A program made the translations under genes and the position numbers. Below are positions 44,865-56,280 of a stretch of DNA of 64,000 nucleotides, in pieces. The stretch is from Mycolicibacter longobardus (GTDB lineage: Bacteria; Actinomycetota; Actinomycetes; Mycobacteriales; Mycobacteriaceae): assembly GCF_002102265.1 (NCBI RefSeq), contig NZ_LQPG01000028.1, positions 62,001 through 126,000 on the forward strand, in the 5' to 3' direction. Below the pieces are notes generated by a model that did no database searches, was not told where the DNA came from, and worked only from the letters and a program-made list of their open reading frames with translations. Position 1 is the first letter of the stretch; each line of letters starts with the position of its first letter.

Positions 44865-46021
44865 GAGGTGCTGCCGATCAGTTCCGAAACTCTGCCGCCG
44901 TCGCCCTCGGCGACCGCGATGCGGATCTGCCGGGCCTGCCAGTCGGCGGGTACGTCGTCGGGGACTGCGGCGGTGATCAGCACCTGCTCCGCGGAGCCCG
45001 CGACCTCGGCCAGTGCGCGGCGGCGTGCGGCGTCCAACTCGGCGAACACGTCGTCGAGCAGCAACACCGGTTCGGCACCCTCACTGCTGAGCAGTTGGTA
45101 GGACCCCAACCGCAGGGCCAACGCCATCGACCACGACTCACCATGGCTGGCAAAGCCTTTCACCGGCCGGTCCCCGAGCCGCAGCTCCAATTCGTCACGG
45201 TGGGGGCCGACCAGACACACGCCCCGCTCCAGCTCGGCGCCGCGGCGCCGCGCCAACTCGGCCAGCAGGGCTTCCTGCAGTTCGGCCGCACCCTGGCTCG
45301 CGTCATCCGCCGGTATGTCAAGTTTGGGCCGATAGGCCACTGCGGCGGTCCGGGTTCCGGGCGCAAGCAGTTGATATGCCTTCTCGACCTCGGGCGCCAA
45401 CTGGTTGACCAGGTCGATCCGGGCGGCCATCAGCTCGGCGCCGTGTGCGGCCAACTGGGCATCCCAGACATCGAGGGTGTCCAGCACCGAGCGGTCCCCG
45501 CGGTGCAACGCGCCCGGGGCACTTTTCAGCAGCGCGGTTCGCTGCCGGAGCACCTTGTCATAGTCGGCGCGCACCGCGGCAATCCGCGGCCGGCGCACAC
45601 TGGCCAGTTCGTCGAGGTAGCGGCGGCGTTCACCGGGATCGCCCCGGACCAGCGCCAGGTCTTCGGGGGCGAACAGCACCGCGCGCAGTACCCCGACGAC
45701 TTCTCGGGCATGCCGCACCGGGGATCGGTTCAGCCGGACCTTGTTGGCGCGTCCGGCGGCGATCTCCAGGTCGACCGCCAGTTCACGGCCTTCGTTGACC
45801 ACAATCGTGGAGACCACCGCACGGTTGGCGCCGGATCGGATCAACGGGGCGTCGGTAGCCACCCGATGTGACCCCAGGGTGGATGAATACCACAGGGCCT
45901 CAACAAGATTGGTTTTTCCGTAGCCGTTGGGGCCGACCAGCACCGTCGCGCCCGGTTCCAGTTCCAGGTCGACGTGCGCCCAGGACCGGAAATCTCGCAG
46001 TCCCAGATGGCGGACATACAC
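44861..46021 (-). CDS. recF: RecF recombination/repair ATPase
   Basis: The protein has 386 residues from a GTG at 46021 ([20 protein letters not shown]), which aligns with M. tuberculosis RecF; an upstream GTG at 46033 lies directly against its ribosome binding site and is unlikely. Walker [11 protein letters not shown]. Signature region: [15 protein letters not shown]. Walker [13 protein letters not shown]. RecF helps load RecA at gapped DNA with RecO and RecR. It sits 40 bp downstream of dnaN and overlaps the DUF721 gene. Confidence 0.97.
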
Positions 46022-46061
46022 CGAGAAACCCACCCCTCCCGTCGCGTCGCGGCTGCGCCGA

Positions 46062-47258
46062 TCAGCCGGGCAGACGAACCGGCATCAACAGGTAGACGTA
46101 ATCCGATGCCACCGCCGGGAACGGACCCGCACCGCTGAGCACCGGATCGTCGTCACCGGCCGGCCGCAGCACAGCGGGCTTCTTGGGATCGGTGAATCCC
46201 ATCGACACCTTCTCGCTGTGCAGCGAACCCAAGCCGTCGGTCAGATAGGTCGGGTTGAACGCGATGGTCAGCGGGTCGCCGACGAAGTCGATCGGCAGGT
46301 CTTCCTCGGCGCGGCCGACATCCTCCGCGCCGGCGGACAGTCGCAGGGTGCCCTCGGACAGTTCCATGCGCACCTGCGCCCCGCGATCGGCGACCAGCGC
46401 GACGCGCTTGATCGCCTCGGTCAGCTCTGCCACACCGATGGTGGCCACGGCCAGGTGTTCGCTGGGCAGCAGTTGACGGAATTTCGGGAACTCGGCGTCC
46501 AGCAGCCGGGTGGTGCTGCGCTTTCCAGCGCTGGTGATACCCAACAGGCCTTCGTTGCCGACCGCGGAACCCGCGCCCAGCGCCAGATGCACCTCGGTGC
46601 CGTCGCTGCTGGCCTTGGCCGCTTCGGCCAGAGTTTTGGCCGGGACCAGCACCGCGGCTTCGGTGCCCGGCGCCGCGGTCCAACTCAACTCCCGAACAGC
46701 CAGCCGGAAACGGTCAGTGGCAGCCAAAACCACTGTGTTACCGGATATCTCAACACGAATACCGGTCAACATCGGCAACGTGTCGTCCCGGCCTGCGGCG
46801 ACCGCGACCTGGCCGATGGCCTCGGCGAACACCTCGGCGGACAGTACGCCGGTCTCCTCGGGCAACGTCGGCAGCGTCGGGTAATCCTCGACCGTCATGG
46901 TCGGCAGGGAGAACCGGGCATTGCCGCAGGTCAACGACACCCGAGTAGCCTCTACCTGAACCTCCACCGGCTTGGCCGGCAGTGCCCGGGTGATGTCCGA
47001 CAGCAGTCTTCCGGATACCAAAACGCTTCCCGGAGAAGCGATCTCCGCTGCGAGTTGGACCTCCGCGGACACCTCGTAGTCGAAACCGGACACTGTCAGT
47101 CCGTTGTCGGAACCGGTCAGAAGCACCCCGGCCAGCAGCGGCACGGTGGGCCGGGCGGGAAGGGACTTCGCCACCCACGCCACTGCCTCGGCGAAGTCAT
47201 CTCGGTCCAGGCGGAATTTCAAGTCGGTCAGACCCGCGTTCGTGGTCGCCGCGTCCAT
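46062..47258 (-). CDS. dnaN: DNA polymerase III beta sliding clamp
   Basis: The protein has 398 residues. Three clamp domains are recognisable by the repeated fold: an N-terminal part with [20 protein letters not shown], a middle part with [20 protein letters not shown] and [12 protein letters not shown], and a C-terminal part with [16 protein letters not shown] [15 protein letters not shown] ending [13 protein letters not shown]. It forms the ring that holds polymerase on DNA. It is separated from dnaA by the 533-bp oriC spacer and followed closely by recF. Confidence 0.98.
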   Translation of the reverse strand: MDAATTNAGLTDLKFRLDRDDFAEAVAWVAKSLPARPTVPLLAGVLLTGSDNGLTVSGFDYEVSAEVQLAAEIASPGSVLVSGRLLSDITRALPAKPVEVQVEATRVSLTCGNARFSLPTMTVEDYPTLPTLPEETGVLSAEVFAEAIGQVAVAAGRDDTLPMLTGIRVEISGNTVVLAATDRFRLAVRELSWTAAPGTEAAVLVPAKTLAEAAKASSDGTEVHLALGAGSAVGNEGLLGITSAGKRSTTRLLDAEFPKFRQLLPSEHLAVATIGVAELTEAIKRVALVADRGAQVRMELSEGTLRLSAGAEDVGRAEEDLPIDFVGDPLTIAFNPTYLTDGLGSLHSEKVSMGFTDPKKPAVLRPAGDDDPVLSGAGPFPAVASDYVYLLMPVRLPG

Positions 47259-47791
47259 AGTGTCCTCTCGTCACCCCGATATCGAGCTCTACCCCGCGGC
47301 GACCGGTGAACATCCCCCACCTGCGGCCGTGCAACGCCCCGACAAAGTGTAAGAGCGGTAGGCCACCAACCGTAGAGCCTGGAAGCCCGTCTTGAAAGTT
47401 AATCGACGACACCGAAGGGTGGGCCGGCGGTCTGTGCGGATCGGTTGACTCGACGTTGTGAACAGGCCGGGCCGAGCGGAATCCCCAACGACCTGTTTTT
47501 AGAGAGAATCGAGGGATAGATCCCAGTATTAGTAGTAAGTCCTGTGGACGTTGGGCACAGGGCGGCATCGTTGCTGTTGAGGGGCGCCGCGGGGTTGGGG
47601 ACCACCGGTGAATGACACGCCGGGGCGGGCCGGCGAGGCTGTGCATGAAGCAGCGGGTGTGCATCGAACGCGGGTTTGGCGCGGGATGCTCGACAGGTTG
47701 TCCGCAGCGGTATCCACAGGGCCGGACCGTAACGGGTGATACGAGTGGGTCCAAAGTTTTTTGCAGGTTGCAGCGGTCCGGGACCGGAGAA
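47259..47791. other. Chromosomal origin oriC (dnaA-dnaN spacer)
   Basis: This 533-bp non-coding region between dnaA and dnaN is the standard mycobacterial oriC position. DnaA-box-like 9-mers on the plus strand: TTGTCCGCA (47698-47706) and GTATCCACA (47710-47718). In inverted orientation: TGTGCGGAT (47433-47441), TGTGAACAG (47457-47465) and TGTGGACGT (47543-47551). An AT-rich tract (about 47490-47540, CTGTTTTTAGAGAG to TATTAGTAGTAAG) lies between the two groups and is the best unwinding-element candidate. Also present is a T-run (47756-47762) just beyond the end of dnaA. No gene is supported here. Confidence 0.85.
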
Positions 47792-49258
47792 TCAGCGCTT
47801 GGCGCGTTGCCGGATTCGGGTGGTGAGTTCTTTGACCTGATCGAAGACCTCGCGGCGTTCGGCCATCTCCCCGCGGATCTTGCGCTCGGCATACATGACC
47901 GTGGTGTGGTCGCGGCCGAATGCCTGGCCGATCTTCGGCAGCGACAGGTCGGTGAGTTCGCGGCACAGATACATCGCGATCTGGCGGGACTGGGCCAGCG
48001 GACGGGTCTTGCCCGGTCCGCGCAGCTCCTCGACGGTGGTGTCGAAGTACTCGGCGATGACGGCCATGATGATCGCGGCACTGATCTGCATGGTGCTGGC
48101 GTCGGCGATCAGGTCACGCAGCACGATCTCGGCCAGCGACCGGTCGATCGGGGTCTTGTTCAACGAGGCGAACGCGGTGACGCGGATCAGCGCGCCTTCG
48201 AGTTCACGGATGTTGCGTTCGATGCTGGTGGCGATCAGCTCCAGCACGTCACCGGGCACATCCAGGCGTTCCATCTGCGCCTTCTTGCGCAGGATGGCGA
48301 TTCGGGTTTCCAGATCGGGTGGCTGGACGTCGGTGATCAGGCCCCATTCGAAGCGGGTGCGTAGCCGATCTTCCAGCGTGGCAAGCTGTTTCGGCGGCCG
48401 GTCCGAGGTGATCACGATCTGCTTGTTGGCGTTGTGCAGGGTGTTGAAGGTATGGAAGAACTCCTCCTGGATACCTTCTTTGCCTTCGATGAACTGGATG
48501 TCGTCGACCAGCAGCACGTCGATGTCGCGGTAGCTGCGCTTGAAGGCGACCTTCCGGTCGTCGCGCAGTGAGTTGATGAAGTCGTTGGTGAACTCTTCGG
48601 TGGAGACGTACTTGACGCGCATCCCCGGGAACAGCCGCTGGGTGTAGTTGCCGGCCGCGTGCAGCAGGTGGGTCTTGCCCAGCCCGGACTCACCCCAGAT
48701 GAACAACGGGTTGTAGGCGCGGGCCGGCGCTTCGGCGATGGCCAGGGCCGCGGCGTGAGCGAACCGGTTGGAGGTACCGATGACGAAGGTGTCGAAGGTG
48801 TAGCGCCGGTTGAGGCTGGCACCGTCGGCGGTCGCCGAATCATCACTGGGCCGCTCGGTGAAGTAGTTGGGCCAGTCGTACTCGACGTCGGGGGTGTCAT
48901 CGTCTTCGTCTTCGGCGCGCACCTCCGGGACGCTGTCGGTGCCGGCGGAGGGTTGGTCGTCGACGGGTTGCGGAGCGATCCGCACGCCGAGTTCGATGTC
49001 GTGACCGAGGCGCCGGCTGAGCGCGTCGGTGATCTGGGTGCGCAGGTGCCGTTCGATCTCGTTCTGCACGAAGCTGCTCGGGACGGCCAGCAGCGCGAAC
49101 CCCTCGACGATTGCCAACGGGTGGACCAGGTTGAGCCAGGCCTTCTGCTGGGGTGTCAGAGCGGGGGCGGAACCGTTGGATCCCGGGGCTTCGCCGTTGA
49201 GTTCGGCCACGACCTCGTCCCACAGGGTGAGGAACGCTGTTCCGGGGTCATCACTCAA
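47792..49258 (-). CDS. dnaA: Replication initiator DnaA
   Basis: The protein has 488 residues from a TTG at 49258 ([20 protein letters not shown]), the start used by M. tuberculosis dnaA; an ATG at 49282 would add eight residues. Domain I is 1-85, a variable acidic linker 85-140, and the AAA+ domain about 145-360 with Walker [11 protein letters not shown], Walker [16 protein letters not shown] and sensor [20 protein letters not shown]. Domain IV has the DNA-binding signature [15 protein letters not shown]. It opens oriC on either side of which its boxes lie. Boxes upstream of its own gene suggest autoregulation. Confidence 0.98.
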   Translation of the reverse strand: MSDDPGTAFLTLWDEVVAELNGEAPGSNGSAPALTPQQKAWLNLVHPLAIVEGFALLAVPSSFVQNEIERHLRTQITDALSRRLGHDIELGVRIAPQPVDDQPSAGTDSVPEVRAEDEDDDTPDVEYDWPNYFTERPSDDSATADGASLNRRYTFDTFVIGTSNRFAHAAALAIAEAPARAYNPLFIWGESGLGKTHLLHAAGNYTQRLFPGMRVKYVSTEEFTNDFINSLRDDRKVAFKRSYRDIDVLLVDDIQFIEGKEGIQEEFFHTFNTLHNANKQIVITSDRPPKQLATLEDRLRTRFEWGLITDVQPPDLETRIAILRKKAQMERLDVPGDVLELIATSIERNIRELEGALIRVTAFASLNKTPIDRSLAEIVLRDLIADASTMQISAAIIMAVIAEYFDTTVEELRGPGKTRPLAQSRQIAMYLCRELTDLSLPKIGQAFGRDHTTVMYAERKIRGEMAERREVFDQVKELTTRIRQRAKR

Positions 49259-49861
49259 AGCCCCATCCCCCTGGTTCGACATGTGGTGCACGGATGCCGT
49301 ACCCGGACATGCTATCCACACAGTTATCCACAGGTGTGGATGAGGTGCGTATTCCCTGGTGAGGCCCTCTGGGCCGTTTGGTCGGCAACGGATACTCCAG
49401 ACAGAGACGCTATATCTGAAGCGCCAGCCGCTTCGTCATCTTCGGTTCGTGGTGGAAAACCGCTCCGATACCGAAACGGCGCTGGCAAGCAAGTTAACAG
49501 GTTTCGGGCCGGACGACTACTCGTTTCAGACATATGAATCGTATGAAAACAAGTGTCATAAGAACGGTCGAGACGGGTGTGACCAGTGTGAATTATGGGC
49601 CGATTCGGGAGGGCCGGAGCGGTCGGCAGGGCGGTCTGTGGCGGCGGGGTTTGACCCGGCGAACCTGCATCAGTACCCTCGAACAGTCGCCCGAACGTCG
49701 GCGATACGGCAGCGACCGGCTTCTTGCCGGAGACCGCGCCGGTTACGAGCAAGACGCAGAAGTTCACCGAGCTTACCGAGTGCGTCGCGTGCGGCAGGCA
49801 CAACGGGATTCCGGTGTGTACTGCCCAGACGCGGCGCAAGACGCAACGAGGAGAGTGTGCC
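49259..49861. promoter_or_regulatory. dnaA-rpmH intergenic region with DnaA boxes
   Basis: This 603-bp divergent spacer carries three DnaA boxes clustered right behind dnaA: CTATCCACA (49312-49320), the perfect TTATCCACA (49324-49332), and TGTGGATGA on the other strand (49335-49343). Their position suggests dnaA autoregulation or a second origin part. An AT-rich patch (about 49525-49565, containing CATATGAATCGTATGA) may hold the rpmH promoter. The rpmH ribosome binding site GAGGAG is at 49848-49853. No further gene is supported. Confidence 0.75.
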
Positions 49862-50005
49862 GTGGCCAAGGGCAAGCGGACCTTCCAGCCCAACAACCGT
49901 CGTCGGGCCCGGGTGCACGGGTTCCGCCTGCGGATGCGGACCCGCGCCGGCCGTGCCATTGTCACCGGCCGGCGTCGCAAGGGCCGGCGCTCGCTGACTG
50001 CTTGA
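49862..50005 (+). CDS. rpmH: 50S ribosomal protein L34
   Basis: This 47-residue, highly basic protein starts at a GTG with GAGGAG 8 nt upstream. The L34 signature [20 protein letters not shown] and [17 protein letters not shown] spans almost the whole protein. The stop TGA overlaps an in-frame TTG of the next frame; rnpA probably starts 18 nt later. It is the first gene of the rpmH-rnpA-yidD-yidC-jag-rsmG-parA-parB cluster. Confidence 0.98.
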
Positions 50006-50022
50006 GCACGGGCAGCTCGGCG

Positions 50023-50403
50023 GTGCTCCCGGCTCAGTACCGGATGAGGCGGTCGGCGGATTTCGGTGCGACCGTAAAACAGGGCCGAAGGGCGGTACAG
50101 CCCGACGTCATCGTCTACAGCCGGCAGCCCGATCCGTCTGAATCGGTGGCCGACGCCGCAACGGTGGCGCCCCCGCGGGTGGGCCTCATCATCGCCAAGT
50201 CAGTAGGTTCGGCGGTGGACCGACACCGGGTGGCTCGTCGACTGCGCCATGTGGCGCGCGAGGCGCTGGGCGATCTGCAGCCCCGCGAGCAATTGGTGAT
50301 CCGTGCACTTCCCGGCAGCAACGGCGCGTCCTCGGCGGCACTGCGAACCCAGCTGCATGCCGGGTTGCGGTCGATCCGACGCTCGGCGAGCGCGGTGCGC
50401 TGA
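50023..50403 (+). CDS. rnpA: Ribonuclease P protein component
   Basis: This 126-residue basic protein starts at a GTG at 50023, reading [20 protein letters not shown], which aligns with MLRARNRM of M. tuberculosis RnpA; a TTG at 50002 is an alternative. The RNR motif is conserved as [18 protein letters not shown], and [12 protein letters not shown] precedes it. With the RNA subunit it matures tRNA 5' ends. The stop overlaps the yidD ATG as TGATG. Confidence 0.95.
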   Translation: MLPAQYRMRRSADFGATVKQGRRAVQPDVIVYSRQPDPSESVADAATVAPPRVGLIIAKSVGSAVDRHRVARRLRHVAREALGDLQPREQLVIRALPGSNGASSAALRTQLHAGLRSIRRSASAVR

Positions 50404-50726
50404 TGCACGGTCTTGCGGCGGCGCCGGTGCGGGGGCTGATCTTCGTCATCCAGCTCTACCGGAATCTGGTCTCCCCACTGCGGCTGCCCAGTTGCCGCTT
50501 CATGCCGACCTGCAGCCAGTACGCGGTGGACGCCTTGGGTGAGTACGGCCTGATTCGGGGCAGCTGGTTGGCGGCGGTGCGCCTGGCCAAGTGCGGACCG
50601 TGGCATGAAGGTGGATGGGATCCGATACCTGAACGGTCCCAGGGTGAAGCCGGGTGCGGCTGCCCGTCCGGAGTCGTCCCGGACAAGCAAGTCAAGCGAG
50701 CGGAGAGTGAATACCGTGTCCTTTGA
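50403..50726 (+). CDS. yidD: YidD membrane-insertion efficiency factor
   Basis: This 107-residue protein has the YidD core [20 protein letters not shown], then [21 protein letters not shown] with three conserved Cys. An amphipathic N-terminal helix ([16 protein letters not shown]) would lie on the membrane. The C-terminal 30 residues are variable. It assists YidC-dependent insertion. It overlaps both rnpA (TGATG) and the start of yidC (11 nt). Confidence 0.95.
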   Translation: MHGLAAAPVRGLIFVIQLYRNLVSPLRLPSCRFMPTCSQYAVDALGEYGLIRGSWLAAVRLAKCGPWHEGGWDPIPERSQGEAGCGCPSGVVPDKQVKRAESEYRVL

Positions 50727-51813
50727 TCCGCGCAGCCTGGACTACGTGTACTACCCGGTTTCGGGCATTATGTGGTTGTGGTACAAGGCTTTTGGCCTTC
50801 TGCTGGGTCCGGCGAGCTTCTTCACCTGGGCGTTGTCGGTGATGTTCCTGGTGTTCACGCTGCGGGCCCTGCTGTACAAGCCGTTCGTCAAGCAGATCCG
50901 CACCACCCGGCAGATGCAGGAGCTGCAGCCGCAGATCAAGGCGCTGCAGAAGAAGTACGGCAAAGACCGTCAGCGCATGGCCTTGGAGATGCAGAAGCTG
51001 CAACGTGAACACGGCTTCAACCCGATCCTGGGCTGCCTGCCGATGCTGGCGCAGATCCCGGTCTTTCTGGGCCTGTTCCATGTCCTGCGCTCCTTCAACC
51101 GCACCAGCACCGGGATCGGTCAGCTGGGGCTGTCGCCGGAGCTGAACCGGCAACTGGGCAACTACTTCTTCAGCGCGGAGGACGTCGGCCACTTCCTGGA
51201 CGCGAATCTGTTCGGTGCCCCGCTGGGCGCGACGATGATCCAGCGCACCGGCTTGGATGCCTTCGCGGAGTTCAACCGGGTGTCGGTCATCGCGGTCGGT
51301 GTGCCGATCATGATCGCCGCCGGTATCGCCACCTACTTCAACAGCCGGGCATCGGTGGCGCGGCAGAGCCCGGAAGCCGCGGCCAATCCGCAGACCGCCA
51401 TGATGAACAAACTGGCGCTCTATGTGTTCCCGCTCGGCGTGGTGGTCGGTGGGCCGTTCCTGCCCCTGGCGATCATCTTGTACTGGTTCTCCAACAACAT
51501 CTGGACGTTTGGGCAGCAGCACTACGTGTTCGGTCTGATCGCCAAGGAGGACGAGGAGAAGAAGGAGGAGGCGCTGCGGCGGCGGGCGGCCAATGCCCCG
51601 GCGCCCGGAGCCAAGCCCAAGCGGGCCGCCCGTACCGCGACGGCGGACGCGGGCGCCCAGGAAGCCGTAGAAGCCGAGGCGTCCGCATCGGAGCCCGAGG
51701 CGAGCACCGGTACCGCCACCAAGCCTGAGAGCACCAAGCAGAATCCGGGCCGCGCACCCGCCCGCGGGGGGCGCCCGGGAGCCGGCGCGAAGCCGAAGAA
51801 ACGCAAGCGGTGA
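50716..51813 (+). CDS. yidC: YidC membrane protein insertase
   Basis: The protein has 365 residues from a GTG at 50716 ([20 protein letters not shown]) with GGAGAG 8 nt upstream. There are five membrane segments, including [20 protein letters not shown] and [20 protein letters not shown]. The cytoplasmic hairpin has [20 protein letters not shown] and [20 protein letters not shown]. The C-terminal tail (from about 285) is Ala/Arg-rich and ends in PKKRKR, which can contact ribosomes. It inserts membrane proteins with or without SecYEG. Confidence 0.97.
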   Translation: MSFDPRSLDYVYYPVSGIMWLWYKAFGLLLGPASFFTWALSVMFLVFTLRALLYKPFVKQIRTTRQMQELQPQIKALQKKYGKDRQRMALEMQKLQREHGFNPILGCLPMLAQIPVFLGLFHVLRSFNRTSTGIGQLGLSPELNRQLGNYFFSAEDVGHFLDANLFGAPLGATMIQRTGLDAFAEFNRVSVIAVGVPIMIAAGIATYFNSRASVARQSPEAAANPQTAMMNKLALYVFPLGVVVGGPFLPLAIILYWFSNNIWTFGQQHYVFGLIAKEDEEKKEEALRRRAANAPAPGAKPKRAARTATADAGAQEAVEAEASASEPEASTGTATKPESTKQNPGRAPARGGRPGAGAKPKKRKR

Positions 51814-51867
51814 CCGACCGCCACAAGCCAGCCGGCGCGTGAGCTGCCGGGCACGGAGGGAGACGAC

Positions 51868-52440
51868 ATGACCGATACAACCGACATGAACGGCGCAGAG
51901 ACAACGGAGCGCGACGCCGTGGAGTCTGTGGGGGAGCCGGAGGACACCACCGGTAACGCCTCACCGCCGTCCGACTTGGAGGAGCGACTGGTCGCCGAGG
52001 GTGAGATCGCCGGCGACTATCTGGAGGAGTTGCTGGACCTGCTCGACTTCGACGGCGATATCGACTTGGACGTCGAGGGGCGCCGCGCCGTGGTGAGCAT
52101 CGACGGGGGCGAGGACCTGACGAAGCTGGTCGGCCGCAAGGGTGAGGTGCTCGACGCCCTGCAGGAGCTGACGCGGCTGGCGGTGCATCAGAAGACGGGT
52201 GAACGGAGCCGGCTGATGCTGGACATCGCCGGCTGGCGCCGTCGCCGCCGCGACGATCTGACGGCGCTGGGCGACGAGGTGGCCCGCCGGGTGTTGGAGA
52301 GCGGGGCCGACGAGGAACTGGCTCCGATGAGCCCGTTCGAACGTAAGATCGTCCACGATGCGGTGGCCGCCGTTGCAGGCGTGCACAGTGAGAGTCAGGG
52401 CGTCGAGCCGTCACGCCGCGTGGTCGTTCGGCGGGACTGA
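51868..52440 (+). CDS. jag: Jag/KhpB RNA-binding protein
   Basis: This 190-residue protein has an acidic N-terminal stretch (1-35), then a jag-N-like helix (LEERLVAEGEIAGDYLEELL). A KH domain follows with the KLVGRKGEVLDALQELTRLA loop. The C-terminal R3H domain contains RRRRRDDLTALGDEVARRVL and MSPFERKIVHDAVAAV. It probably binds RNA with a KhpA partner and affects cell-wall growth. It lies between yidC and rsmG, the usual order. Confidence 0.95.
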   Translation: MTDTTDMNGAETTERDAVESVGEPEDTTGNASPPSDLEERLVAEGEIAGDYLEELLDLLDFDGDIDLDVEGRRAVVSIDGGEDLTKLVGRKGEVLDALQELTRLAVHQKTGERSRLMLDIAGWRRRRRDDLTALGDEVARRVLESGADEELAPMSPFERKIVHDAVAAVAGVHSESQGVEPSRRVVVRRD

Positions 52441-52473
52441 CGGAGCTCAGTCCGGAGAATTACAGCAACGTAA

Positions 52474-54238
<1,765 letters not shown>

Positions 54239-54242
<4 letters not shown>

Positions 54243-54303
54243 CCGCCGGCGAACGAGGTACGCGGGGAGCGCACCGGCGTGATGAGGAGGAGCGGCGCAG
54301 ATG
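54239..54303 (+). repeat. MIRU-like element between parA and parB
   Basis: A 65-bp unit begins with the ATGA formed by the parA stop and ends at the parB ATG. It carries GATGAGGAGGAGCGGCGC (54282-54299), identical to the pstP-rodA junction. The AGGAGG inside (54286-54291) serves as the parB ribosome binding site, 9 nt before the ATG. The arrangement is that of mycobacterial interspersed repetitive units, which insert at overlapping stop/start codons. Confidence 0.65.
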
Positions 54304-55314
54304 ACCGGACCGTCGCGTAAGAAGGGCGGCCTGGGCCGCGGCCTGGCTTCGCTCATCCCGACCGGACCCGGCGACGGGACGGCGGCCTCGCCAGATGGCG
54401 GCGCGGGCCTCGGGCCGCGAATGGGCGACGCCGCAGCCGACGTGGTGCTCGGGAGTCGGGGGAACCTGACAGGTACCTCCCCGGCGGATGTGGGCGCGGT
54501 GTACCGCGAGATCAGCCCGGCCGACATCGAGCCGAACCCGCGCCAGCCCCGCCAGGTTTTCGATGACGAAGCACTGGCCGAGCTGGTGCATTCGATCCGG
54601 GAATTCGGGCTGATGCAACCGATCGTCGTTCGGGCCACCCCCGGCGCCGCGCCGGGTGCTCCGCGCTACCAGTTGGTCATGGGGGAGCGACGTTGGCGCG
54701 CATCTCAGCAGGCCGGCCTGGAGACCATCCCGGCGATCGTGCGGGAGACCGAAGACGACAACCTACTGCGCGACGCGCTGCTCGAGAACATCCACCGGGT
54801 GCAGCTGAACCCGTTGGAAGAGGCGGCGGCCTACCAACAGTTGTTGGACGAGTTCGGCGTGACACACGATGAGCTGGCCACCCGCCTCGGGCGATCGCGA
54901 CCCCTGGTGACCAACATGATCCGGTTGCTGCGGTTGCCCATCGCGGTGCAGCGCCGCGTCGCCGCCGGGGTCTTGTCGGCGGGCCACGCCCGGGCGCTGC
55001 TGGCGTTGGAGGGCGGGTCCGAGGCGCAGGAGGAGCTGGCGGCACGGATCGTCGCCGAGGGGCTGTCGGTGCGAGCCACCGAGGAAGCGGTCACGCTGGC
55101 CAACCGGGAAGGCACCCCGGAGCACCACCCCGCACCCCGGCGCAAACCGATCCAGATGCCCGGTCTGCAGGACGTCGCGGAGCGGTTGTCGACCACCTTC
55201 GACACCCGGGTGACGGTCAGTGTGGGCAAGCGCAAGGGCAAGATTGTGGTGGAATTCGGGTCCGTGGACGATCTGCAGCGCATTGTCGCGATGATGGACT
55301 CGCGAACCACTTGA
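54301..55314 (+). CDS. parB: Chromosome partition protein ParB
   Basis: The protein has 337 residues. The N-terminal 60 are Gly/Pro-rich and begin with the ParA-stimulating basic motif [14 protein letters not shown]. The CTP-binding ParB/Srx domain (about 65-180) has [33 protein letters not shown] and [20 protein letters not shown]. The helix-turn-helix includes [20 protein letters not shown]. The C-terminal dimerisation domain ends [11 protein letters not shown]. It binds and slides from the three parS sites upstream. Confidence 0.97.
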   Translation: MTGPSRKKGGLGRGLASLIPTGPGDGTAASPDGGAGLGPRMGDAAADVVLGSRGNLTGTSPADVGAVYREISPADIEPNPRQPRQVFDDEALAELVHSIREFGLMQPIVVRATPGAAPGAPRYQLVMGERRWRASQQAGLETIPAIVRETEDDNLLRDALLENIHRVQLNPLEEAAAYQQLLDEFGVTHDELATRLGRSRPLVTNMIRLLRLPIAVQRRVAAGVLSAGHARALLALEGGSEAQEELAARIVAEGLSVRATEEAVTLANREGTPEHHPAPRRKPIQMPGLQDVAERLSTTFDTRVTVSVGKRKGKIVVEFGSVDDLQRIVAMMDSRTT

Positions 55315-55538
55315 CGCCGCTGTTGACCCAGGTCCAGGGCCCCACGGCCGTTACGTCACTGTGACGGTATGGCGCCCCTATTCCGGCAGGCGATGTGAAT
55401 TATGTTGATCGACAACAACTTTCGTGTTTTCAGGGGTCGCGACCGCCGACCGGCGCCGATGGTGGCATCCGGTGGCTCGACCCTCCTATTCTTAAAGGGC
55501 TGTCGTCGGTGGCAGCACGGGTTGAGGCCGGGAGTCCA
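55315..55538. other. Intergenic region after parB
   Basis: No gene is visible in these 224 bp. A perfect 6+6 inverted repeat CGTCACTGTGACG lies at 55354-55366, and a weaker dyad GTTGATCGACAAC follows about 35 bp later. Either could be a regulator site or a weak terminator. A ribosome binding site GGGAG precedes the downstream GTG start. Confidence 0.45.
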
Positions 55539-56270
55539 GTGTCTGTCCGAATCGCACCACTGAAGCTCGAGGGGTTCGAGCAGCTTCCCAAGCACGCGCG
55601 TCGCTGTGTCTTCTGGGAGGTGGACCCGGCCACCCTCGGCTGCGACGAGCACCTCTCCGATCCCGAGTTCGAAAAGGAAGCCTGGCTGTCGATGGTGATG
55701 CTGGAGTGGGGGTCCTGCGGCCAGGTCGCCACGCCGTCGGCACCCACTCGCGGAGTCGGGGACCCGCTCTGCCTGGGCTACGTGCTCTACGCGCCGCCGC
55801 GAGCCGTGCCGCGGGCGCACCGGTTCCCGACGGGACCGGTCTCGGCCGACGCGGTGCTGCTGACGTCGATAGGCGTCGACCCGGCTCCGATGGCCGATGG
55901 GCTCCCGCGCGAGCTGATCTCTCGGGTGGTCGATGAGTTGATGCGCCGCGGGGTCCGGGCACTGGAGGCGTTCGGCAGGACGCCGGCGGTGGCCGAGCTG
56001 CTGGACGCGGGGACCGTCCCGCCCGATGTCGCACCGGTGCTCGAAGCACTCGGCGACTGTACGGTCGAGCACTGCGTCATCGAGGCGGAGTTCTTGACCG
56101 ACGTCGGGTTCACCGTGGTGGCACCGCACCGGTACTTCCCGCGGCTGCGGCTGGAGCTGGACAAGGGCCTGGGCTGGAAGGCGGAGGTGGAGGCGGCGCT
56201 GGAGCGGCTGCTGGAAAGCTCGCGGCTGGAGCAGCCGATCGGGGCGGGCGCCCCGGCGGCATCGGCGTAG
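55539..56270 (+). CDS. Conserved Rv3916c-like protein, possible acetyltransferase
   Basis: This 243-residue protein starts at a GTG at 55539, with GGGAG 5 nt upstream (MSVRIAPLKLEGFEQLPKHA). It contains RCVFWEVDPATL, WGSCGQVA and CLGYVLYAPPRAVPRAHRFP, followed by ADAVLLTSIGVDP and a GNAT-like helical region (VVDELMRRGVRALEAFGRTP), then TVVAPHRYFPRLRLEL. It occupies the Rv3916c position between parB and cwlM. A GNAT-type acetyltransferase fold is suspected from the strand-helix pattern but not proven. Function unknown. Confidence 0.85.
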   Translation: MSVRIAPLKLEGFEQLPKHARRCVFWEVDPATLGCDEHLSDPEFEKEAWLSMVMLEWGSCGQVATPSAPTRGVGDPLCLGYVLYAPPRAVPRAHRFPTGPVSADAVLLTSIGVDPAPMADGLPRELISRVVDELMRRGVRALEAFGRTPAVAELLDAGTVPPDVAPVLEALGDCTVEHCVIEAEFLTDVGFTVVAPHRYFPRLRLELDKGLGWKAEVEAALERLLESSRLEQPIGAGAPAASA

Positions 56271-56280
56271 GCGGGGGTGG

